The position numbers were made by a program, and so were the translations under genes. From Chionoecetes opilio (Eukaryota > Arthropoda > Malacostraca > Decapoda > Majidae): a stretch of DNA of 64,000 bases. The stretch spans positions 1-64,000 of the forward strand of contig JACEEZ010002694.1 in assembly GCA_016584305.1 (NCBI GenBank), in the 5' to 3' direction. The notes beneath the pieces were generated by a model. The model had not been told where the DNA came from. It saw nothing but the letters and a program-made list of their open reading frames with translations, and did no database searches. Shown here piece by piece: positions 1 to 11,131 of the stretch (within the stretch, counting starts at the first letter, position 1; each line of letters starts with the position of its first letter).

Positions 1-189
1 CCGTGGGTGAAGCCCCGGGACCCTTGCGTCACCCGACGGCCCCACACCCGCGGGGGAGCAGCCCTGGTTTCACCCCACACACAGCGGGGATGAAGAGGGT
101 TGTCTTTCGGATCGTCCGTGGGTTGTAAATTTTGTGGGTCGGTGGGGAAGCAAATTCGGTCGTAATTCCTCCGTTGCCCTTCTCCCCTA
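1..189. other. GC-rich sequence, nothing recognised
   Basis: Mixed GC-rich sequence with no convincing exon or repeat. Short open frames on both strands are proline- and glycine-rich and look compositional. Confidence 0.4.
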
Positions 190-540
190 CTCTCACTATC
201 CTTCCGTGGTTGGACGAGGCCAAAAAATTCCAATGCCCCCTTTCGTTTACAAAGGGTATCCTGTCCCCCTTTTATGTGCTACAAAACTTTTTACTCCTAC
301 AATCCACTCCTTTCCACTTCCCACCCCCCCCCCTCCTCCCCCCATGCTCTATCCTATGGTTCGGACGAGGCCACTTTAAAAATCCAATGACCCCCGCTAT
401 ACGGAGGTAATCTTCCCCTTTTTTTTACGCGCTGAAAACTTTTTTACCCCCAAAACCACTCCGTTCCGCTCCCCTTTCCCCCTCTCTATCAGGGGTTTGG
501 ACCCCACGAAAAACTGTAGGTCCTCCGTTCGGAGTCCTTC
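190..540. repeat. Degenerate tandem repeat, period about 147 bp
   Basis: Three diverged units begin near 208, 357 and 492 with forms of GGACGAGGCC followed by an A-rich stretch and CCAATG. Each continues into pyrimidine-rich sequence with TTTTTACTCC-like blocks. The units differ by many indels, so this is either an old or a badly sequenced array. Confidence 0.5.
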
Positions 541-1200
541 TTCCCCTGTCCAATCTCAAAAAAAAAAAAAAAAAAAAAAAATTTTTAATCTCAGACTTTT
601 TTCACTAAATTTTTCACAATTTCCTTCCCTTTTGTTTGTTATTTGGGAACGCGGGGGGAGTAGGGGAGAATGAGGGCCAGCCGCCCGTGCGGGGTCCCTA
701 GGAGATGGGGGTGTGCGCGCGTACAGGGCAGTGACAGAAAAAAAGCAAAAAAACCCAAAAAAAAGAAATAAACAAAAAACAACAGCAAAAAACAAAAAAA
801 AGATAAAAAGAAAAAAAGATAAGAAGAAAGAAGAACAAGAGAAAAAGGAAAAAAAATCAAGCGTGAAGAAAGAAAAAAACAAAAACAAAAACCAAAATGA
901 AGAACTGTGGGAGGGGGGGGCGGGGGGCGGGGGTTTTCCTGGGTGGTCCGGAGCACCACTTCCGAGGCCCTGTCCTGCCAAGCCCCCCCCAGATGGTTTT
1001 TGTTTTTCCCTGCGAGATGGGGGAAAACGGTGTTAGGTCAGATCGACTCACAACAAAAAAAACACAAACCAAAACAGCACCCGGGGGCAAACCCCCCGGG
1101 GACTTTTTCTTACTAGCCCCCTTTCTCTCACCCATCTATTTTTTCTCCCTGTCCCCCTTTCCCCCTCTCCCGCTTTCTCTTTTTTTTATTCTACAGGCAG
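541..1200. other. Low-complexity A-rich and polypyrimidine DNA
   Basis: An A run lies at about 558-581, and 735-900 is almost pure A with scattered G and C. The rest is G- or C-homopolymer rich. Open frames here are lysine-rich on one strand and phenylalanine-rich on the other, as expected from composition. No gene is supported. Confidence 0.6.
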
Positions 1201-1225
1201 TCGTCTGGGTTGGAGCGCCTGCCCC

Positions 1226-1490
1226 GAAGATTTCCTTCTCCTCCCTGGCCGCGACCAAAGTCCCCCAGACTTCCTCTCCTCCCCGGGGCCGCGACGCAAA
1301 GCCCCCCAGATTTTCCTCCCTCCTCCCTGGCCGCGACGAAAGCCCCCCAGATTCCTCTCCTCCTCCTGGCCGCGACGCAAAGTCCCCCAGGCTTCCTCTC
1401 CTCCTCCCTGGCCGCACGAAAAGACCCCGGGCTTCCCTCTCCTCCCCCGGGCCGCGACGCAAAGCCCCCCAGGTTTCCCTCCCCTCACCT
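1226..1490. repeat. 40-bp GC-rich minisatellite, about 6 units
   Basis: The core GGCCGCGACG recurs near 1248, 1288, 1329, 1368, 1410 and 1450, a spacing of about 40 bp. Between cores is AAAGCCCCCCAG followed by TTCCTCTCCTCC. The proline/arginine open frames over it are the translated repeat. Confidence 0.8.
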
Positions 1491-1814
1491 CCCCCCCTTA
1501 CTCCGGTTCAGACAACCATCAGTCACCGTGAGAGCCACCCAACCCCCCACCCCCTACCCCCGGGTTGAAGCCAGCTCGCCCACCGGAGGCACCTAAACTC
1601 CTACTCCCCACCCCGTCTTTCCTACCTGTCCCCCCCGTCCCGTTCCTCTCTTCCACTTTACAGGAGGCTGTGGCGGATCCCCGTGAGCTGGAAAAAAGCG
1701 GGTGTTCCCCGCCTTACACACCCCGGACTGAACCATGCACGCCGTCAGTTACAGGCGCTCTGCGGTGCCCTTTCCCTACTCCCCCATCACGCCATCATCG
1801 AGCCGCAGAGGCCT
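1491..1814. other. Pyrimidine-rich spacer, nothing recognised
   Basis: Contains C-rich stretches and an acceptor-like TTTACAG near 1660-1668, but no recognisable exon after it. Confidence 0.4.
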
Positions 1815-2050
1815 CGGTGGTAAGGCCAACGCAGTGAGACTCCTGGTCGCCCTCCCGGTTGGACCGTCCAGCCCATTGAAGACACCGCCCCAAACCTAAT
1901 CCACCCACACGGGACGCTCAATCCCTGTCCTGTGGGGATGAGGCCAACCGCGGTGGACTCCTGGCCCGCCTCTCCTGTTGGGCACCCAGTCCCCAGAGGG
2001 ACACCAACGCTGCACCAAGCCACCCACACCGGGACGCTCGCTCCTGTCCA
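1815..2050. repeat. Two tandem units of about 113 bp
   Basis: Unit 1 (about 1820-1930) and unit 2 (about 1935-2048) both run GAGGCCAAC or similar, then GACTCCTGG, then CACCCACAC, then GGGACGCTC and CCTGTCC. Order and spacing are kept, with moderate substitution. Confidence 0.65.
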
Positions 2051-2559
2051 AGTTGTTGGCTACCCGAGGAGGGACTTGGGAGTCTGGGCCCATACTTATA
2101 AAAGATTTAGGATTTGTCCTAGATGCGTCCTAACCTGCGTCCTAAGGTTCGACGGAAAGTTAAGACGCCGTCCTAAGACGGCGGCTTAGGACGAAAGCGC
2201 TGAGCCGCTACCTTTTAGCAAGAGTTCCAATTGGATTTCATGAAATATCATATAAGAGTCATCAGAAAGGTATAAAAAATCGAAAAACACAAGATTAAAT
2301 TTCTATGATAATTGAGAAGACTACAAACGAATGGAATTCATCTATAAGAGAATTGTACAAGATATGCAACGTTCCGTTCAAAAAAAGACACAAGCATTGA
2401 CATGGTCTTCGCTCTATCGACGAGAAAAATAATATTTTTTCAGGACAAGGACTTTCATCCTTGGCCAGCTCTTTCAAGCAAGGGAAAAATGTGCCTAGGT
2501 CCTGCGAGGGGAATTTTCCATGCCGAGATGATCGGCGAAGAGATACGTCAAGGACTGCG

Positions 2560-2720
2560 GTTATAATGACGAGGACTTCGGGTTCGTTTTCAAAGACACC
2601 GACTATTTTTTCCGGCCTACAATAGGTTATTTTTCTAATGGATAATAGGGTTATAATGGACAGAGTTTCGCGGTCGTTTTCAGAGACACCGACTATTTTT
2701 CTTGGCTACATAGGTGCTTG
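2560..2720. repeat. Direct pair of a dispersed short repeat (GACACCGACTATTTTT)
   Basis: Two adjacent copies (about 2565-2640 and 2645-2715) share TCGTTTTCA, GACACCGACTATTTTT and a GGCTACA-like end. The same segment recurs inverted near 3735-3800 and 5150-5220, and in direct orientation near 8100-8190. That makes it a terminal or subterminal block of a repeat family. Confidence 0.6.
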
Positions 2721-2889
2721 GGAAAACTTTTGGAGCTCCTCCTCCGAGCTGTTGATGAAATTAACTACCGCACTGTATTGTATGCTTATTGTCACTTTCA
2801 CATCTGTAAGGTTTCCAGCGTTTGCGCTCAGCCTTGGTTAACCCAACGGCCGCTATGAAAGATGAGGTGCCTCAAAAAATTCTAAGTCC

Positions 2890-3295
2890 AGTAGGTTAGG
2901 GTAGGTTAGGAATACTTTGTGGTTAAGTTAGTAAGGTTAGGTTAAGGTATACTTTGTGGTGAAGTTAGGTTAGTTAGTATACTTTGTGGTTTAAGGTTAA
3001 GTTAGGTCTTAGGTTTATTACTTTGGGTTTAAGATTAGGTTAGTATACTTTGTGGTTAAGGTTAGGTATTACTTTGTGGTTAAGGTTAGGTTAGGTATAC
3101 CTTTGTGGTAGGGTTAAGTTAGGTTCGGTTAGGTATATTTGTGGTTAAGGTTAGGTTAGGAGGTTACTTGTGGTAAGTTAGGTTAGGTTAGGTATACTTG
3201 TGGTTAAAGGTTAGGTTAGGTTAGGTATTACTTTGTGGTTAAGGTAGGTTAGGTTAGGTTAGTATTTACTTTGTGGTTTAAGTTAGGTTAGGTTG
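2890..3295. repeat. TTAGG-like minisatellite
   Basis: An irregular tandem array of GGTTAGGTTAG blocks alternates with TATACTTTGTGGTTAAG, at a period of about 28-40 bp. TTAGG is the usual arthropod telomere motif, but here it is mixed with other sequence, so this is an interstitial array. Shorter relatives occur at 3525-3640, 4545-4595 (inverted), 4930-4985, 5228-5290, 8440-8600 and 11740-11762. Confidence 0.7.
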
Positions 3296-4014
3296 ATTTT
3301 ACATATAGTGACTTTGATGATTTTGTGGAGCATAAATCACTATATTTGGTTCCCCCAACCAAAAAACCCCGTCTTCCCGCCAGTTCCCCAGGCTTGTTGG
3401 ATAGGGGGAAGAGAGAGAAAAAAAAAAAAGATAGGTGTGAAGGACTTTTCCAAGTTTTTACGTTCCTTGTTCTAATGAAGTTTTATTTTGCGCAAACCCA
3501 TTAAAAAAAAGATTAAAAAAATGTATACTTTGTGGTTTAAGGTTAGGTTAGGTTTCATTAAGCCCTATATGGTTAGGTAGGGTTTCATTAAAACCCTTAC
3601 AGTTAGGGTTAGGTTCATTAAAAACCTATAAGGTTAGGTTTAGTTTAAATTTTTTTTTTTTTTGTTTTTTTTTTTTTTTTTTTTTTGCGCCAAATAAAAC
3701 TATCTCCATTTAGAGCAAGCACCCTATTGTAGGTCCCCCCAGAAAAAAATAGTCGGTGTTCTGTAAACGACGCGGAACAACTTCCGCCCATTATTACCGG
3801 AGATAGTTTTTATTTTGAGCACTCCCAGTTTAAAAACAAACAAAAAATTATCACCGAATATTATGGTACCATTTCATTAAAAACATATTTCCACAGAAAA
3901 AGCACTAAACTTGGCCGGGAAAAGATTTGTCAGATTTTAGGTTTTAATGAAACCATAATGTTAGGTTAGATAACGTTTTGGTTAAGGTTAGGGGTAAATC
4001 TTAAGAACAAGGCT
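3296..4014. other. Intra-element spacer with homopolymers
   Basis: Holds A/T homopolymers (a T-run at about 3650-3686), a TTAGG-like stretch (3525-3640) and an inverted copy of the GACACCGACT block (about 3735-3800). No exon is seen. Confidence 0.45.
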
Positions 4015-4460
4015 CCACCCCTATCTTCTTCTTATAGCCAACAAGCTGGGGGACATGGTGGGAAACCGGAGTTTTGGGTGGGGGAGCCACACACATAAGG
4101 GAAATATGGCCCCCCCCCAAAAAAATCCCTAAACTAGGATATCCCTAGTCATGAACTTTATCGGAAATATACCACGATTAAGTCTATGTACTAGGGAATT
4201 TTCCATAGTTTAGGGATTTTTTTTTGTGGAAGTCATATTTCCCTTATGAGTGTTGTTTTTTGGGCCTCCTTTGTGGGGTGAGGCACACATATAGGGAAAT
4301 ATTTCCCCCGATAAAGTCCATGAAACTTGGAAAAATTTCCCTAGTTTAAGGAGTTTTTTTTTTGGGGGGGCCATATTCCCTTATGTGTGTGCTCCCCACC
4401 AAAAACCCAGGTTTCCACCATGGTCCCCAAGCTTGTTGCCATAAGAAGAAGATAGGAGAG
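4015..4460. repeat. Palindromic MITE-like repeat of about 440 bp
   Basis: The left arm (about 4015-4215) starts CTATCTTCTTCTTATAGCCA. The right arm ends with the reverse complement at about 4437-4457. Both arms contain TAAGGGAAATATGG and the AAAATCCCTAAACTA-type block in mirrored order. The turn is near 4230. There are no coding frames. Confidence 0.7.
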
Positions 4461-6087
4461 GAGCCTCTATTATAAGATGACAAACTCTACAGACCTAACT
4501 AGCACCCCTCTTCGAGCCCCTTGTGCTGTTGCACTAACTAACCTAAAAAGTAACCTAACCTAACCAAACTGACCTGCCCTAACCTAACCTAAAGTCCGTG
4601 TCACACAGGACACTTTTCCGGAATCTTTGGTTTGGGGGGGTTTTTAAAATTTTGCTACCAAAAGATGCCGTAGTGGTGGCAAAAATTTGCGCGCATTCGT
4701 CACACGGCGTTTCGGCTACGAGAGCATATTTACTGGCATCTTCCGGGACCCGCAACCAAAACTAAAAACATATAACATTATGATCACTGAAATTTAATAT
4801 CGGGCCATGTAGACAAAGTAAGGATCGGCACTCATAAAATATAAACAGATGTTAAAGAACAGTAAGTATAATTACGTAGAGCCCAACATTTGTGTCAGCT
4901 TAGCGTGGAGACCTTGTTTTCAAGATTTCCAGGTTAGTTTGGGTTCATTACAACCTAAAAGGTTAGGCTTTAGGTTTAATTAAAAAAACCTATAAGACCG
5001 AGACTCAATTTCTCCCGGGCCAAGAATTTTAAGTGCTTTTCTGATGGAGATACAGTGTTTTAATGGAAACGGTACCATAAAATCGTCGATGATTTTTTTT
5101 TTTTTTTTGTAACTTTGGGCTTGCGCAAAATAAAACTATCTCCATTAGAAAATGCACCTATGAGACCAGAAAAAAAAGTCGGTGTCTGAAAACGACCGCC
5201 AAAGTCATCGGCCATTATTACCAAATTGCTTAGTTAGGTTAGGTTAGATTTAGGTTATGTTAAGGTTGGGTTTAGGTTATGTTAAGCTTAGTGTACGATG
5301 ATGGATTAAGGTTAGTTGAGTTTATTTAGGTTAAAAAAACAAATTTTGATGGGACGCGATTGTCCTGGGTGGTTGGGCACGCCAACACACGGCCAACTCC
5401 TGCGGAATATTTACCGTTTTGTTTTTAGGTCATTCCTCGAGCCTGACAATTTAACCTGTTTCATAGTGTAAGATTTCTTCATTATGGGTCTTTAAAATTT
5501 GCAATTTCCTTCCCATGCGCAGTGAATAACTAATGTGAACCCATATACTAACTAGAATCTAGTCTTTCAACAAAAAAACTGTTAAGTTAGGTTAGAGGTG
5601 GGGTTGGTATTATATTAACAGTGATATCAAGACCAAATAAGGAAAATTATCAAGACTACGGAAGTGGGAAGAGAAATAGGGTTATATGGATATTGTTCCA
5701 TGGCTTAATAACCTCACGACTTATTCAATTTTTTAAAATTTTTATTTATAGTGAGCCTACTCTAAAGCGCTTCTTATTATCAACATGCCTACCATCTTCA
5801 TCAACAGTTTGGTGGGGATGCACTTCAATCTGTATCACGATACTGATATCACGGGCAGGAGGACATGACTACCTCAAAGAGTTGAAATAATAACCACTCG
5901 TGACTGTCATGCACTGATGGCCGTATTTTTTAGTTGTGCTTTAATATTACATCTCCCACCGTCTGTCACATATATAATCCCTTCTCGGTCCCAATCGGTA
6001 TCGCTGAGTTAGTATGTATCAACAAGTTCGTCCAGTACATCTATCCTATCACGACAAAGTTCCGGAGTGGGGGGGGTGGAGCCATCC
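4461..6087. other. Repeat-rich spacer, no recognised gene
   Basis: Contains inverted TTAGG-type sequence (4545-4595), a GACACCGACT-family copy (5150-5220) and an 89-codon open frame at 5621-5890 (+). That frame contains PNKENYQDYGSGKRN and a hydrophobic C-terminal half. I do not recognise the frame and see no splice or promoter support for it. Confidence 0.4.
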
Positions 6088-6283
6088 CTGTTTACGTCCT
6101 TGGACGAGTCTTAGGCCGCCGCCCTGCTCGCTAGGACACCTCACACCCTGTTCCTAGCCAAACTCGAAATAGGACGAGTCTTAGCGATTTAGGATGCGCT
6201 CGAAATGATTTAGGCGCCGGCCGAATATTTAAGACTGAGCGAGTCTAAGACGAATCCTAAATCTTTATAAAGTATGGGCCCTG

Positions 6284-7089
6284 GTGCCTAGCCGCTGCCA
6301 AGGGCAGTCGAAATATTATTCTGTATGTACCAGAGGAAACTGTAAAACCAAAGGGGAAAATAAACACAAGGCCGGAGACAAGTTTTCTTTGGCCGCGGAG
6401 AGGAAAAACCTGATATAGCCACGTAACAATAATCGTTATAGAACAAAAACCATTTACGAAGATAACAGTCTATACTTTATACATGTATAACATGATATAC
6501 TGCGGTGGTTAATGCCTTGAGAACTTCCCAGGTCTTGGCTGTGAACCGAGGAGGCCTTGGCAGCCAAGATGGCGCCCACAAATCGAGTTGGTCGCTATAC
6601 CTCTATATAATACAGGTTTCTTATCCCGACCCAAACGGAACCTGCTGAACTGAAGTCCAACTCAAGCTCCAGTATGTCAACAAAAAGTGAGTGACGCGGA
6701 TGGCGGGAAAGCGATGAGCAGGTGGGTCGCGGCACGAGACGGACAATGTGAGTATCCTTTATTTCCTTCACTGCCGTCATGTGTAGCTATGACCCAGGCA
6801 GGGCCTGTGTTGTAGGGCCAGGGCAGGCTCGTGACTGAAGTTGGGTGACAGCCAGCAAGCCGCAGGGAGGGAAGCACCCTGGGGTGCGTCACAGGGGTTG
6901 TGGCGGTGTTATTTCCTTCCTCATAGTCCATACCCTGGCAAACAAAGCAAGGTCTTACCCGCGGCATCGTGGTATAGTATTAGTTGAGTATTCGAGTCTC
7001 TTAGACATGGCTGGCCATATAGAGGAACTGACGAGACTAATTGAATTCAGGGTTATAATAACGGACGAGGACTTCGGCTGGCCAATACT
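6284..7089. other. Unique-looking sequence, nothing recognised
   Basis: There is no repeat structure and no supported exon. Short frames at 6595-6967 (both strands) overlap each other and have no homology I recognise. Confidence 0.35.
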
Positions 7090-8110
7090 TAAAAGTCAGA
7101 ACATTCGGAACATTCCGGAACTTTAATAAGAACAATTGTAGGGGAGGGGACGAAATGCAGAAGGTGTATGAGAGTTAATTTGAGGTGTTGTATCAATGTT
7201 ATCTGGTCCCAATGAAGAATTAAATGACAAGTTTTCGTATATTTCCAGGTCTGTAACCAGAGCGGCATGATCTAGTGAACCAAAATGGTGGATGGCGGAC
7301 CACTTATTAGTATTATATTCACCTGGGGCAGTGGAAAGTGTCTCGGTAGGTGCAGGCAACTGGACGACACCCGTTTCCGATCTTGTGATGAATCCTTTCA
7401 TGACAGCGGACATTACCACTTACGTACTCGCCATCGTCGATTTGCAGTTCCGTGCGAAGCTTGGCTGATACTCGGTTCGTCCCCTAGATTAATGGACAAG
7501 AGAGGTGCGGGTTATCTGGAAGCACCATCCATGGCGAGGGAAGGTCGTCTCCCTTGCTCAGTTTGTGGTACGCCTTTTTTACCACAGGTATCTTGGCAGG
7601 ATACGATCACTATGCCGTTATAGACGGCCCAACGGATACTGATCACATGTCAGTTATTCAGATATGTAGTCGGTTCCCTGGACGATATCAGGGAACATAT
7701 CTCCACCTTCAGGCTTGACGCAGGATTAATATAGATGGACATTTGTGTAGTGTCGCTCAATATTGCTACAGCTACTTTGTATGTTAAACGTTTCTGCCGT
7801 TTATGAATGACTTGGCAGGACCTTCGTGGCAGATATTTTCACAATCGACAACATTTTGACAGGACATTGTAAACTGAGACTGAAAAAGACCAGGTAAACT
7901 TGACCAGGATACTTATTCCTAGATCATGGCATCTGGTTTACAGACCATGAAAATATACGAAAACATGCTCATTTAATTCTTCATTGGCCACCATAACATT
8001 GATACAAACCACCTCAAATAACTCTCATACACCTCTGCATTCGTCCCCCTCCCATACAATTGTTCTTATTAAAGTCCGAGAATGTTCCGAAATGTTCCGA
8101 CTTTTAGTAG
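7090..8110. mobile_element. 1-kb element bounded by 185-bp inverted repeats
   Basis: The left arm (about 7090-7275) and right arm (about 7922-8105) are reverse complements with scattered indels. Shared blocks include CATTCGGAACATTCCGGAAC, AAGAACAATTGTA and GAGAGTTAATTTGAGGT, mirrored in order. The spacer carries a 112-codon open frame at 7285-7623 (+). It has CSVCGTPF near its C-terminus and no family I recognise. The overall form is that of a non-autonomous inverted-repeat transposon. The ends and target duplication are not resolved. Confidence 0.65.
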
Positions 8111-9031
8111 TGCGACTTCGCGGGTCGTTTTCAGGAGACACCTGACTAATTTTTTCCTGGCCTACGATATGTGCTCTTTTTGGTATTATTCCTAGTGTTT
8201 GTCACATACTCCCCCCCCCACAACACAAGCTTTGGGGACCGGGGGAATGCGGGAATTTGGCGGGTTACAAAATATGCATCGCAACCTCATAGTTTTTGAG
8301 TTAGGGTATTGAAAAAATTCCCTAGATCTAGGGAAAATTCATTGGATTTCTTCTAGTCCAGAGACGTGTGAACCTGACGATCCTCACAGAATGAGGACTG
8401 AAGTGTCAAGAACCCCCCCTACTCCAAACCCCCCGCTTAGGAGTTAGGTTTATGTCTAGGTAGTTTGGTTAGGTAGGTTAGGGTTGTTAGGTTTTTTTTT
8501 TTTTTTTTTTTTTTTTTTCTTAGGTTAGGTTAGGTTGTCGGTGGGTCAAGGCCCCCGCTAGGTTAGGTTCAATTTGGTTAGGTTAGGTTTAATTTTGGTA
8601 TTGTAAATTTTCTTCTAGATCTAAGGAAATTACCCTAGTTCTAGAGAATTTTATCCCCCCTACCAACTCTTAAATACGTGTTTCCGACGCATGATTTGTT
8701 CCCCAACCCGAAAACCCCGCATTTCCCACAGGTGCCCAAACATGTTTGGGGAAGTGGGAGAGTGGGGGGCAAAACACTACAAATTTTACGCTAATGTTGA
8801 TAGTTTATTTTCAGGAAAAAACCCATAGCTAAAAAAGAAAAAAAGAAAATAATCACCGAATGTTATGGTCGCCATTTCCATTAAAAACCACTGTATCCCA
8901 TCAGAACAAAAACACTAAACTTGTCGGGGAAAAATTAGTCTAAGTTACACGGTTGGCAGGCGGGGCAATTTTTTGCCAAGTCCTTGGAACCAACAAGATT
9001 ACCTCAAAACTATTTCCACATTTGATGGCAA
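8111..9031. other. Repeat-rich spacer
   Basis: Holds a direct copy of the GACACCGACT-type block (about 8100-8190), TTAGG-like stretches split by a T-run at about 8493-8518, and a segment at about 8815-8935 related to 3830-3950. Mirrored CCCTAGATCTAGGG-like palindromes lie near 8310-8345 and 8610-8650. No gene is seen. Confidence 0.45.
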
Positions 9032-9172
9032 GAAACTTTATATCATGATGGGTTTGAACTGCCGTGACTGTTATACAGTATATCCGTTATCCGGCCGATA
9101 TACTGTATAGCAGTCACGGCAGTTCAAAAACCCTACATGATATAAAGTTTCTTGCCATCAAATGTAACCAAT
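9032..9172. repeat. Near-perfect hairpin (inverted repeat of about 140 bp)
   Basis: CATTTGATGGCAAGAAACTT at the left and its reverse complement at the right enclose a mirrored GAACTGCCGTGACTG block. The loop of about 15 bp is at 9090-9105. It is followed by CCGGATATCC and CCGGTTATCCGG palindromes (about 9178-9225). It is probably a small MITE or the tip of one. Confidence 0.8.
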
Positions 9173-11131
9173 GATTAACCGGATATCCTGGATCCGGTTA
9201 TCCGGCCAAATCACTATCCGGTTACCCCTAGTGAAAACCTGCCGCTGTTACCAAAAACACTACTCCTCCGCCTTCACCTCCGGCCTGGATCACGGACTGG
9301 CCACTCCCACCGCCTGGGCAGGCATAGTGTTATAATGTCCTTCTATATCAACCCTCCTATCCACGATGAGTATCTTAGTTAGTGTCTGTCTGGGGAGCTT
9401 GTCGGGTGAGAAGACAAGTTATCTGAAGATAAGAACTCAAGATTAAATATATGTTTGTGACAGTAAAATTTGTCCACAGGTTATTATAGTAGGGGAGGAT
9501 ATGCCCCTGATGTTTTCTAATTTTTGGGCATGCTTGATTTTATGTGCAGTCATATAGGCTAGATGTACTCTTGACCCTTACCCAGTGTCCTCAGGCAGCC
9601 CCAGCCAGAACACAGCTCTGCGGGACAGGTTTTGTTTTTGTGTCGGTGGTGAGCCGGCGTTTGAAGCAAGGGGGCGAGGAGAATGTGTTGACGGTTGCTC
9701 ACCTCCCTGGCCAACGTGTGACGCCGGGATGCTGGTGACGCCGCCTGGAGGATGCACCGCGGGGGCAGAGGAGGACCAGGAGCAGAGGGACCGCCTGGCA
9801 GAGACAAAGATTCAGGTGAGGACACAGGGCTCTGAAGGACTGAGGAATGGACACTCTTAAGAACTTGTGAACCCAGGAATGTTAGGCTGTCAACCCTACA
9901 GCGAGATCAGGATAGCATTAGCACCAGATGTCATTAAAGATCTTGTTTGCTCCACTGTAGCAAAGGCCACTCATCAGAGCCCTCAAGTGAAAAATACGAA
10001 GGTACTAGAGGCTCAACTAGAAAGCAAGAAGACCAAGGAGTATAGCGGAGGGTGTTCTTTTGTTGTCTCTCCCATGGCTTACCTCGCAACTTATTGATTA
10101 TGGAGGATAATAAAGTTCACAGAAATGATTTTGGTTATTAGCAAATTAATGTATTAAGACTAAGAAAATGTTAACCCTCACATTCTCACTGCGTCTTTCC
10201 CTATCATGATTGAAAAGTTCTCTTACAACCGCATTATCTCGTAGAGATGACACCCGGGACTAATCATGGATCACGAGCCATGGCCAATGGACGGGGACAG
10301 GGGGAGGGGGACGACATGCCCTCGAACGAGAAATTCACGTAAAATAGTACACTGCGCTGTAGTAACTCCTGCAAGAAACCTATCTGAGGGTCCTGTTGAC
10401 CGGTCAGATTTTATATCAACCATTCCCATCAATCACACTTCCTACGCTAGTTATAGATGGTATCATCCAAGGGAAAGGGGGGAAACTACACTGAGGGAAG
10501 GCTGGTTCTCACGCGGGAGTGACGGAACTGTACTCGCGTCTCCCTCCATTCTCTCATTACTCTGATTTCGACGTGCTGTCACGGAAGAAAGAAAGACGCG
10601 GGACCCACTCGTCGGAATTTTCTGTCTTAATATTCACTTTACAGATTTGAATTGGGTATCCTAAGTGAAAGGTGATGCCACCAAAGGGTCTTGCCTGTAC
10701 ATGGAAGAAGAGGCGGGAATTCACCGTCTCTTTCCAAGGTTCATTTTATGGAGTGATCAAATAGGAAAGAGGGAGGTATCTGAAAAAGAAACTACTGACC
10801 CACTCGTGGAAAAGAATCTTAACAATAAGGTTCACTATCTTAATGTGAGACTCTAACAGTTATAATGGTGAATTAGAGGTATAATTTATTATTAGTTAAT
10901 CTACCAGACGTCTCTGCCTAGAAGATATGAGTTTCAGGAATGTAAGGGAGAGTTGCCATCTATATCCACGCGGCCAGAATATCACATATTACATCCTATT
11001 TGATCTGCAAATTTCGATGGGGAGAAATAACTTCTATCCTATGAGACTTAAATCTGTATTCAACCTTTGGGTAAAAATTTATAATAGATATAGTGGTTTT
11101 AAAATTGTATAGTACCCGGAAACAAATAAGG
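9173..11131. other. Mostly unique sequence with unrecognised open frames
   Basis: 9540-9840 is GC-richer than its surroundings. A possible exon ends AAGATTCAG before GTGAGG at about 9816. A 76-codon frame at 9867-10097 (+), containing APDVIKDLVCSTVAKA, looks protein-like but matches nothing I know. A 99-codon frame at 10266-10565 is also unrecognised. An ATR first exon could lie here, but I cannot show it. Confidence 0.3.

Larger units (their letters stand above)
2088..6283. mobile_element. Candidate foldback-type DNA element with GGGCCCATACTT ends
   Basis: The left end at 2088 reads GGGCCCATACTT followed by TATAAAAGATTTAGGATTTG. The right end, read inward from 6283 on the minus strand, is nearly the same over about 35 bases. 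Both subterminal regions go on into CCTAAGAC/GTCCTAAG-rich, partly palindromic sequence (2140-2195 and 6100-6200). The interior holds TTAGG-like arrays, a 440-bp palindrome and several copies of a GACACCGACT-type inverted repeat, with no transposase recognised. The superfamily and target duplication are unclear. It could also be two separate MITEs that happen to face each other. Confidence 0.45.

Noticed and set aside
556..1036. Lysine-rich and phenylalanine-rich frames
   Set aside because: Produced by A-rich homopolymer sequence.
897..1596. Long proline/arginine-rich open frames on the + strand and their mirror on the minus strand
   Set aside because: They are translations of the 40-bp minisatellite and polypyrimidine DNA in two frames; no splice or start context.
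2890..3295. A chromosome end (telomere)
   Set aside because: TTAGG blocks are interrupted every few repeats by TATACTTTGTGG and lie between other repeats; both orientations occur nearby.
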